DNA of 64,000 nt from Clostridia bacterium (GTDB taxonomy: Bacteria; Bacillota; Clostridia; Christensenellales; CAG-314): positions 257,345 to 321,344 of the forward strand of contig JAVVRZ010000001.1 of the NCBI GenBank assembly GCA_036654455.1, in the 5' to 3' direction. Made by a program: the position numbers and the translations under genes. Under the pieces are notes generated by a model. That model ran no database searches, was not told the origin of the DNA, and was given only the letters and a program-made list of their open reading frames with translations. This document shows, piece after piece, positions 1 through 6,391 of the stretch (within the stretch, counting starts at the first letter, position 1; every line of letters starts with the position of its first letter).

Positions 1-302
1 ATTATTTCTACGCAGTCAAAACGACAAAATGTATTGACTATATCGTGTTCGACTATATAATATTTTGCAACTTGAATAATTTTACCTTGCTTATGTTTAT
101 TTACGGCTTGCGAAGGTCTGCCATAGTCTAAATTTTTACGATACTTAACTTCTACAAAAACTAACACTCCCTTATCTAAACAAATTATATCTATTTCGCC
201 TATTGGGCAACGATAATTGCGTTTAAGAATTTTGTAGCCCAACTTTTTTAAATAGTTGGTAGCTTTAATTTCTCCAAAAGCGCCTAAAATCTTGTTAAAC
301 AT
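1..302 (-). CDS. yraN: YraN/UPF0102 family nuclease-like protein (partial, C-terminus off window)
   Basis: This is the N-terminal 100 residues of a UPF0102 (YraN) protein; the gene runs off the left edge. Translating the minus strand from the ATG at 302 gives the family hallmarks GEIDII and LVFVEVKYR, which are the restriction-endonuclease-like core acidic and lysine residues. The start overlaps the stop of rnhB by 8 bp, so it is the downstream partner in that transcription unit, and rnhB-yraN is a common bacterial pairing. The biochemical role of the family is poorly defined; a nuclease fold is established, the substrate is not. Confidence 0.85.
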   Translation of the reverse strand, partial: MFNKILGAFGEIKATNYLKKLGYKILKRNYRCPIGEIDIICLDKGVLVFVEVKYRKNLDYGRPSQAVNKHKQGKIIQVAKYYIVEHDIVNTFCRFDCVEI

Positions 303-909
303 TTGTAAAGTGAGTTATAAAAGTCTTACGGTGTATCTCACAAAAACCGTATCGTTTAAGGGCTGTTATATGTTTTGCAGTACCATAGCCTTTGTTTGAA
401 GCAAAGTCATAAAAAGGATATTTGGCTGACAGCTCTTGCATTAGCCTATCCCTAGTAACTTTCGCAACTATGCTTGCGGAGGCGATTAAATAACTTAGCA
501 GGTCGCCTTTTACTAAGGAAAAAGTAGGAAACTTTGTAGCTTTTAGACAAACCGCATCAATTAAAACACAGTCAATATCTTGCATTTGTTCAATACAAGA
601 AGTCATTGCGAGTTTGGTAGCGTTTAAAATATTAATTTTGTCAATTTGTTGAGGAGAAACAATGCCTATATGATATTGAGTAGCTTTACTGATAATTTGC
701 TCGTATAGCTTTTCTCTTTTTGCAGGACTAAGCAGTTTGCTGTCGGTTACGCCCTCAATAATATCATTTAAAGGTAATTCTACGCAAGCGGTCAGCACGG
801 GACCTGCAAGACAGCCTCTACCGACTTCGTCAACTCCGGCAAGGCGAATTAGCCCTTTTGCATTAAGTTGTCGTTCATAAATTAAGTTGTCGATAGTTTG
901 ACTTTTCAC
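295..909 (-). CDS. rnhB: Ribonuclease HII
   Basis: RNase HII cleaves the RNA strand of RNA-DNA hybrids and excises single ribonucleotides from DNA. The 204-residue length is normal. The N-terminal signature GVDEVGRGCLAGP places the catalytic Asp27-Glu28 pair at the usual position, and further conserved acidic residues lie in VLIDA (about Asp118) and KGD (about Asp136). It overlaps rbgA by 4 bp upstream and the yraN-like gene by 8 bp downstream, so it is translated as part of the ribosome/RNA-processing operon. Nothing unusual in composition. Confidence 0.96.
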   Translation of the reverse strand: MKSQTIDNLIYERQLNAKGLIRLAGVDEVGRGCLAGPVLTACVELPLNDIIEGVTDSKLLSPAKREKLYEQIISKATQYHIGIVSPQQIDKINILNATKLAMTSCIEQMQDIDCVLIDAVCLKATKFPTFSLVKGDLLSYLIASASIVAKVTRDRLMQELSAKYPFYDFASNKGYGTAKHITALKRYGFCEIHRKTFITHFTNV

Positions 910-1751
910 AACTTTTGTTTGGGTTGTTCAAGACAAATACGACCTATTTTGGCTTTGCGAAAGTCGTCGATTATTGCCTTTGCGCCACGTTCGAGGTCGG
1001 GAATATTACCGCTAAGTAGATATCCTCGTTTGATACAAATTTGTTTAAGCGTTTCTTCGGGCGAAAGCAATTCGGTAAGTTTATAGCGTTCGATTAAGAG
1101 CGAAGAATAAAGCTGAGCAAGCTCGGCAAGCAAATCTTGCGCAAGAGTTACTATGTCAACTATTTCTTCTTTAATACTACCTATAAAAAACAAGTGTTTA
1201 CCGGTTAGCTCGTCGTCAAATTTAGGCCAAAGAGTGCCTGGCGTATCAAGAAGTTCAAGACCGTTATCAAGTCTTACCCACTGTTTTCCCTTAGTTACTC
1301 CGGGTTTATCGCCTGTTACGGTAGCTTTTCTAGCCGAAAGACAGTTGATAAGCGTTGACTTTCCCGAGTTGGGAACGCCGAGAATCATAACTCTTACCGG
1401 GCGAATTATTCCACGAGCTTTGCAAGTGTTAGTAAATTCTTGGCAAGCGTTGAGAAAAGTTGCTTGGAGTTTATTTTTTTCTGCGCTGTTAATGCTAGAA
1501 AGAGCTATGCAAGGGTGACCCCTTTCTTTAAAAAAAGATAACCATTTGTCAACAATTTGCTTGTCGGCAAGGTCGCATTTGTTAAGAATAAATACCGTAG
1601 GTTTGTTGGCAAATAACTTGTTAAATTGCGGATTAAGGCAAGAATACGGAGCGCGAGCGTCAAGCACATACCCTACGCATTGGCATAAAGAGATGTTTTC
1701 GCCCATAACTCGCAGAGCTTTGTTCATGTGACCGGGAAACCATTGTATCAT
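906..1751 (-). CDS. rbgA: Ribosome biogenesis GTPase (YlqF/RbgA)
   Basis: RbgA is a GTPase needed for late assembly of the 50S subunit. It is circularly permuted, and the order here shows this: G4 NKCD at residues 57-60 comes before the P-loop GVPNSGKST at 125-133 and DTPG at 169-172. The start MIQWFPGHM is the family's typical N-terminus. The gene follows trmD by only 2 bp and overlaps rnhB by 4 bp. In most Firmicutes rplS lies between trmD and rbgA; it is absent here. Confidence 0.96.
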   Translation of the reverse strand: MIQWFPGHMNKALRVMGENISLCQCVGYVLDARAPYSCLNPQFNKLFANKPTVFILNKCDLADKQIVDKWLSFFKERGHPCIALSSINSAEKNKLQATFLNACQEFTNTCKARGIIRPVRVMILGVPNSGKSTLINCLSARKATVTGDKPGVTKGKQWVRLDNGLELLDTPGTLWPKFDDELTGKHLFFIGSIKEEIVDIVTLAQDLLAELAQLYSSLLIERYKLTELLSPEETLKQICIKRGYLLSGNIPDLERGAKAIIDDFRKAKIGRICLEQPKQKL

Positions 1752-1753
1752 AA

Positions 1754-2428
1754 TTAATCCTTATTGAGTAAATCGGGACGAAACCGTTTTGTCATTAGTT
1801 GAGATTGTTCTTCTCGCCATTTGTCAACTTCTTGGTGATTACCGCTAATAAGTACGGGCGGAACGGAAAGACCGCAAAAAACTTGCGGGCGGGTATATTG
1901 AGGATATTCCAAAGAGTTGTTGCTAAAACTTTCATCGACTACCGATTGACTACTGCCTAGCACGCCGTCTACATAACGTGACACAGCGTCGACAACTACC
2001 ATTGAAGCTAGTTCGCCTCCGGTTAAAACATAATCGCCTATTGAAAGTTCGTAATCTATGTCAAGGTCAATAATTCGTTGGTCAATGCCTTCGTAGTGAC
2101 CGCATAACAACAGTATGTGTTCTTCTTCGGCAAGACTCTTTACGACTTGCTGAGTAAGCGTCACGCCCTTAGGCGACATATAAATGCGCTTAGCTTTATG
2201 CTCGCTGTCTACGAAATTAATACAGTCGTGAATGGGTTGAGGAGTAAGTAGCATACCTGCCCCTCCGCCAAAAGTATAGTCGTCGCATTTGCTATGTTTG
2301 TCTTGCGAAAACTTACGAATATCATAAACGTTGATTGTAAGAAGTTGTTTTTCCCGAGCTTTACCTAGTAGCGATGCCGATAAAGGCGTAAACATTTCGG
2401 GAAAAAGCGTTAAAATATCAATTTTCAT
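1754..2428 (-). CDS. trmD: tRNA (guanine37-N1)-methyltransferase
   Basis: TrmD transfers methyl from SAM to G37 of tRNAs, preventing frameshifting. The trefoil-knot SPOUT motifs are visible: GHYEGIDQR and SIGDYVLTGGE. I place the start at the internal ATG (2428), giving MKIDILTLFPEMF, which matches the family N-terminus; a longer frame up to 2461 would add 11 residues inside rimM. Length is then 224 residues. It overlaps the end of rimM by 11 bp, indicating translational coupling. Confidence 0.95.
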   Translation of the reverse strand: MKIDILTLFPEMFTPLSASLLGKAREKQLLTINVYDIRKFSQDKHSKCDDYTFGGGAGMLLTPQPIHDCINFVDSEHKAKRIYMSPKGVTLTQQVVKSLAEEEHILLLCGHYEGIDQRIIDLDIDYELSIGDYVLTGGELASMVVVDAVSRYVDGVLGSSQSVVDESFSNNSLEYPQYTRPQVFCGLSVPPVLISGNHQEVDKWREEQSQLMTKRFRPDLLNKD

Positions 2429-2921
2429 AAACGCTAACCTCATTAAAACGTTGTTCTTCAAGAGTAATTTGTTTTTTAGTTAAATCTACATTTTTAAGCA
2501 AGCCGACAATAAAAGGAAACATAATTGTCTTGCCATTAGAACACTCTACGGTGAAGACATCTGCGCCTTTACCTTGCAAGACCGAAGCGAGTTTGCCTAC
2601 TACTTCGCCTGAACTAAGTATTACTTGACAATCAATTAAGTCGTCGATAAAAAATCTATTGTCGGGTAAAGTTAAATTTTGACTTTCGACATAGACTTTT
2701 GCGTTAGCAAGTTCTTCGGCGTCGTTGCGTGTGTTTACGCCATCAAATTTGACTATAAATAAAGTATCAGTAAGCGCTCTAACGCTAGAAATATGCGTTA
2801 GAGCGTCATTGATATAGCAATTCTTTAATTTGGTAAATTGAGCTAAATTGTCAAGTAAACACGACAATTTAACTTCGCCTTTAATGCCGTGCGCTTTGAC
2901 AATAACGCCGATTAATTTCAT
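2418..2921 (-). CDS. rimM: 16S rRNA processing protein RimM
   Basis: RimM is a maturation factor for the 30S head that binds ribosomal protein S19. The N-terminal RimM beta-barrel begins MKLIGVIVKAHGIKGEVK, the family pattern, and a C-terminal PRC-barrel-like half follows (FFIDDLIDCQV, then a segment with KTIMFPFI). Length 167 is normal. It sits between khpA and trmD in the usual order, 5 bp after khpA. Confidence 0.93.
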   Translation of the reverse strand: MKLIGVIVKAHGIKGEVKLSCLLDNLAQFTKLKNCYINDALTHISSVRALTDTLFIVKFDGVNTRNDAEELANAKVYVESQNLTLPDNRFFIDDLIDCQVILSSGEVVGKLASVLQGKGADVFTVECSNGKTIMFPFIVGLLKNVDLTKKQITLEEQRFNEVSVYEN

Positions 2922-2926
2922 ATTAG

Positions 2927-3157
2927 TTAATCTGCAATTTCGATTGCGTATCTTTGCCCGTTCTTAATGCCTGCCGCCTTAAAGATTGTGCGAATTGCCG
3001 TTACTATTTTGCCTTTTTTGCCGATAACTTTACCGACATCGCCGGGCGCAACTTTAACGGTGATTGTTTCTACGCCGTTTTCAAGCGAAGAAGTAATCGA
3101 GATATCTTGTTTATTGTCGACAAGATGTTCGATAATAAACCTTACTGCTTCAATCAT
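2927..3157 (-). CDS. khpA: KH-domain RNA-binding protein KhpA (YlqC)
   Basis: A 76-residue single type-II KH domain. The RNA-binding GxxG loop is IGKKGK around residues 45-50, followed by the helix IVTAIRTIFKAAG. KhpA usually pairs with KhpB/EloR to bind RNA and tune cell elongation; KhpB is not in this window. The gene is in its classic slot between rpsP (4 bp away) and rimM. Confidence 0.94.
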   Translation of the reverse strand: MIEAVRFIIEHLVDNKQDISITSSLENGVETITVKVAPGDVGKVIGKKGKIVTAIRTIFKAAGIKNGQRYAIEIAD

Positions 3158-3161
3158 TATA

Positions 3162-3428
3162 TTAGTCCTTCGTAACTTTCTTAGAAGCTAATAAGCCTTG
3201 CTTTACAAGTAAATCTCTTACTGTGTCCGAAGGCGTAACGCCCTTAGCAAGCCAAAGTTTAACTTTTTCTTCGTCAAGCTTAATTTCGGCTGGATTTTTA
3301 AGAGGATCATAAGTACCGAGTAAATCGATATATGCGCCATCTCTTGCTGTGCGTGAGTCTGTCACTACCACACGGTAAAAGGGTGTCTTGTTGCTTCCTA
3401 GTCTTGTCATTCTCATTTTAACTGCCAT
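3162..3428 (-). CDS. rpsP: 30S ribosomal protein S16
   Basis: bS16, a small-subunit protein needed for 30S assembly. The N-terminal MAVKMRMTRLG and the motif FYRVVVTDSRTARDGAYI are diagnostic. At 88 residues the length is standard. It lies between ffh and khpA in the conserved order; the 67-bp gap to ffh has room for a separate promoter, but I do not see a clear one. Confidence 0.97.
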   Translation of the reverse strand: MAVKMRMTRLGSNKTPFYRVVVTDSRTARDGAYIDLLGTYDPLKNPAEIKLDEEKVKLWLAKGVTPSDTVRDLLVKQGLLASKKVTKD

Positions 3429-3495
3429 TGTAATTTTTCCTCCGAGTAAATTTAATATATTTTGTTTGTATTATTTATGTTTGTAATTTTGTAAT

Positions 3496-4809
3496 TTAGA
3501 AAGGTAACTTTGCGCCTTTTTTGCCAAACCTACGCATCATTTCTTTGGTTTGCTCAAATTGTTTAACTAATTTATTTACCTCGGCGACTGTAACTCCACT
3601 ACCGCTAGCTATGCGTTTGCGACGAGAATAATTGAGTATCTTGGTATCTTGTCTTTCTTTTGGCGTCATTGAAAGAATAATCGCCTTAGTGTGAGAAACG
3701 TCTTTGGGGTCAATTTGCGCATCTTTAAGCCCGAGTTTGCCCGCATTTGGAATCATACCCATTAAGTCGTTAAGATTGCCCATCTTAGCCATACTGTCCA
3801 TCTGCGTTAAGTAGTCGTCAAGAGTAAAGGTCGAATCTTTAAGTTTCTTTGCCATTGCCCTAGCGTCTTGCTCGCTTACCGACATTTGAGCTTTTTCAAT
3901 CAATGTTAGAACGTCGCCCATACCCAGTATACGATTAGCTATTCTATCGGGATAGAAAGGTTCTAAGTCAGTGAGTTTTTCGCCTGTTCCAGTCAATTTA
4001 ATTGGCTTATTGCAAACCGCTCTAATTGAAAGAATTGCGCCTCCCCTAGTATCGCCGTCAAGCTTAGTTACAATTACGCCAGTTAGACCGATTGAATCTT
4101 CAAAAGTCTTAGCTACCGTTACTGCATCTTGTCCGGTCATTGCGTCAACGACAAGTAAGGTCTCGGTTATGGATATATTCTTCTTGATGTCGGTGAGTTC
4201 CTTCATCAAGTCGGTGTTAATGTGAAGTCTGCCTGCGGTATCGGCAATAACTGTGTCAAAATTATTAGCTAGCGCATATTCGATAGCCTTAGAGAGTATT
4301 TTTGTAGGGTTTGCCGTACCCATTTGGAAAAAGCCAACGTCAGCCTTCTTGCTTACAATTTCTAACTGAGTAATAGCGGCGGGACGATAGATATCGCAAG
4401 CTACTAACAAGGGACGCTTATTCTGCTTTTTAAGGTAGACGCCAAGTTTACCGCACATTGTTGTCTTGCCTGCGCCTTGTAGACCGCACATCATTATTAC
4501 GGTTGGTAGTTTGCTAGAAACTAATAGTTTACTTTGCTCGCTACCAAGTAGAGCTATAAGCTCTTGATTTACAATTTTAATTACCTGTTGACCGGGCGAG
4601 AGCGATTTAAGGATATGCTCGCCTAATGCCTTTTCGGTTACTCGGGCAATAAAGTCTTTGGCGACTAAGATATTAACGTCGGCTTCAAGCAAGGCTATTC
4701 TAATCTCTCTCATTGCTTGCTTAATTTCTAGCTCGGTCAAAGCGCCTCTATTTGTAAGTTTAGAAAATACGTGATTAATCTTGTCCGCAAGAGTAGTAAA
4801 AAATGCCAT
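3496..4809 (-). CDS. ffh: Signal recognition particle protein (Ffh/SRP54)
   Basis: Ffh binds signal sequences at the ribosome and, with 4.5S/SRP RNA, delivers nascent chains to FtsY at the membrane. An N-terminal helical domain is followed by the GTPase P-loop GLQGAGKTT near residue 110, DTAGR and TKLDGD. A methionine-containing M domain occupies about residues 300-437, ending MMRRFGKKGAKLPF. Adjacent to ylxM (its regulator) with no gap, and in the same operon region as ftsY. The SRP RNA gene was not found in the window. Confidence 0.97.
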   Translation of the reverse strand: MAFFTTLADKINHVFSKLTNRGALTELEIKQAMREIRIALLEADVNILVAKDFIARVTEKALGEHILKSLSPGQQVIKIVNQELIALLGSEQSKLLVSSKLPTVIMMCGLQGAGKTTMCGKLGVYLKKQNKRPLLVACDIYRPAAITQLEIVSKKADVGFFQMGTANPTKILSKAIEYALANNFDTVIADTAGRLHINTDLMKELTDIKKNISITETLLVVDAMTGQDAVTVAKTFEDSIGLTGVIVTKLDGDTRGGAILSIRAVCNKPIKLTGTGEKLTDLEPFYPDRIANRILGMGDVLTLIEKAQMSVSEQDARAMAKKLKDSTFTLDDYLTQMDSMAKMGNLNDLMGMIPNAGKLGLKDAQIDPKDVSHTKAIILSMTPKERQDTKILNYSRRKRIASGSGVTVAEVNKLVKQFEQTKEMMRRFGKKGAKLPF

Positions 4810-5160
4810 TTATTCACCGCCTACTATATTAGTTAAGATTTGTAGTTGCTGTAAAATTTGCTGTTGAAGATAAACTTCTTCCCCGCTTAAATTATCTTTA
4901 ATATTTGTAACCGTTTGCTTAATTAAATCGTATTTTTCCAGTAAGCCAAGTTTATGCTCATAATTGAGTAGCTGTTGCTCGGCAGTTGTAACAAAATCAT
5001 AAGCGCCTTGCCTAGAAATATTGTATTGCTCGGCAAGTTCGGCAAGCGAATTGTCATAATTGTAGAACAAGTTAAGCATATTAGCTTGTTTTTCGGTTAG
5101 CAATTTGCCATAGATATCAAAAAGCATAATTGTTTGAAGTTTGTCTTGTGTTTTGTTCAT
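4810..5160 (-). CDS. ylxM: YlxM/p13 family SRP-associated protein
   Basis: YlxM is a sigma-70-region-4-like helix-turn-helix protein that stimulates the SRP GTPase in Firmicutes. The core LTEKQANMLNLFYNYDNSLAELAEQYNISRQGAYDFV matches the family. The start is uncertain: an ATG at residue 12 (MLFDIYGKL) is also plausible. No convincing Shine-Dalgarno precedes the first ATG; instead the 3' arm of a hairpin (5167-5194) ends a few bases upstream. Stop and ffh start are immediately adjacent. Confidence 0.88.
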   Translation of the reverse strand: MNKTQDKLQTIMLFDIYGKLLTEKQANMLNLFYNYDNSLAELAEQYNISRQGAYDFVTTAEQQLLNYEHKLGLLEKYDLIKQTVTNIKDNLSGEEVYLQQQILQQLQILTNIVGGE

Positions 5161-5166
5161 AAATTA

Positions 5167-5194
5167 AGGTGTAAAGCAAATTTACTTTACACCT
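5167..5194 (-). terminator. Hairpin between ftsY and ylxM
   Basis: Perfect 10-bp inverted repeat AGGTGTAAAG/CTTTACACCT with an 8-nt loop, directly downstream of ftsY and 6 bp before the ylxM start. The following bases (TAATTT) are only weakly T-rich, so it may be an attenuator or processing site rather than a full terminator. Confidence 0.45.
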
Positions 5195-5242
5195 AGATTA
5201 TATCATAAATATTAAAGTTGTCAAACAAATTTAATTAAATTT

Positions 5243-6136
5243 TTAAATAATACTTTCAACAAAAGCTTGTTCGTCAAACGGAATTAAATCGTCAATCCCC
5301 TCGCCTAGACCTACAAAATATACCGGCAATTCTTTTTCGGCGGCGATAGCAAATATAACTCCGCCTTTTGCCGTACCATCAAGTTTAGTAAGCACAATAC
5401 CGTCTAAGTCTATGGTTTGATTAAATATTTCTACTTGGGAAAGGGCATTTTGCCCCGTTGTAGCGTCAAGAACAAGTAAATTTTTTTGCGTTGCGTTAGG
5501 ATATTCTCTTGCGACAACTCGATTTATCTTTTTAAGTTCTTCCATCAAGTTAACTTTATTGTGAAGTCTGCCTGCCGTATCTATTATTACAATGTCAGTG
5601 TTATGAGCCTTAGCCGAACTTAAACAGTCAAAAACTACGGCTGCGGGGTCTGAACCTTGACTATGTTTGACTAAGCGTACGTTTGCTCGTTTGCACCAAA
5701 CTTCAAGTTGCTCGGCTGCGGCGGCTCTAAACGTATCTGCGGCGGCCACAAGCACGCTTTTGCCCTGCGTAGTATAGTAATTTGCAAGTTTACCAATAGT
5801 AGTAGTTTTGCCAACGCCGTTTACGCCTACAACCATAATGACAACGGGAAAAGTAAGCTCAAAGGTAGAGTCGTAAAGGTTTTCAATCAAGGTTTCTTTA
5901 AGATATTGTCTAGCTTTTGCAGTATCGGTTACTTTATCTTTTACCATCTTTTCTTTAAGTTGGTCGATAATGCCTTCGGTTGCGTAAGCGCCAACGTCAG
6001 CCGACAAAAGAAGTTCTTCAAGCTCTTGATAAAATTCTTCGCCAAAAATGCCCTTTTTAAAGAGTTGAGCAATGGTAAAGCTTATCGCTTGTTTAGTTTT
6101 TTTAAGTCCTTGCGCTATACGTGAGAATATATTCAT
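5243..6136 (-). CDS. ftsY: Signal recognition particle receptor FtsY
   Basis: FtsY is the membrane-associated receptor GTPase for SRP. The NG domain is complete: helical N domain, P-loop GVNGVGKTTT near residue 104, DTFRAAA, DTAGR, TKLDGTAKGG and a C-terminal IPFD. At 297 residues it has essentially no acidic A domain, as is common in Firmicutes. It lies downstream of smc, separated by 255 bp that contain a tandem repeat array. Start supported by an upstream AGTAGG. Confidence 0.96.
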   Translation of the reverse strand: MNIFSRIAQGLKKTKQAISFTIAQLFKKGIFGEEFYQELEELLLSADVGAYATEGIIDQLKEKMVKDKVTDTAKARQYLKETLIENLYDSTFELTFPVVIMVVGVNGVGKTTTIGKLANYYTTQGKSVLVAAADTFRAAAAEQLEVWCKRANVRLVKHSQGSDPAAVVFDCLSSAKAHNTDIVIIDTAGRLHNKVNLMEELKKINRVVAREYPNATQKNLLVLDATTGQNALSQVEIFNQTIDLDGIVLTKLDGTAKGGVIFAIAAEKELPVYFVGLGEGIDDLIPFDEQAFVESII

Positions 6137-6159
6137 ATCGAATACCTACTTAATTATTT

Positions 6160-6307
6160 AGTTTTTCTAGTTAATTATTTAGACGCTGTATTGCTTAGTT
6201 TTTCTAGTTAATTATTTAGACGCTGTATTGCCTAGTTTTTCTAGTTAATTATTTAGACGCTGTATTGCTTAGTTTTTCTAGTTAATTATTTAGACGCTGT
6301 ATTGCTT
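6160..6307. repeat. Four tandem copies of a 37-bp unit
   Basis: Four head-to-tail units of exactly 37 bp (6160-6196, 6197-6233, 6234-6270, 6271-6307). Each begins AGTTTTTCTAG and ends GACGCTGTATTGCTT; copy 2 differs by one base near its end (CC for CT). Partial copies flank both sides. There are no spacers, so this is not a CRISPR array. It fills the gap between smc and ftsY, both transcribed on the minus strand. Confidence 0.95.
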
Positions 6308-6391
6308 AGTTTGTTCTAGGCAAACATTATATTGCTGTATTGTTAGTTTGCTTTAATTAATAATCACTGCAATTTGCATAAAAGCGTCGCC

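Noticed and set aside
6160-6307. CRISPR array
   Set aside because: Repeat length fits, but the units are directly head to tail without spacers and no cas genes are present.
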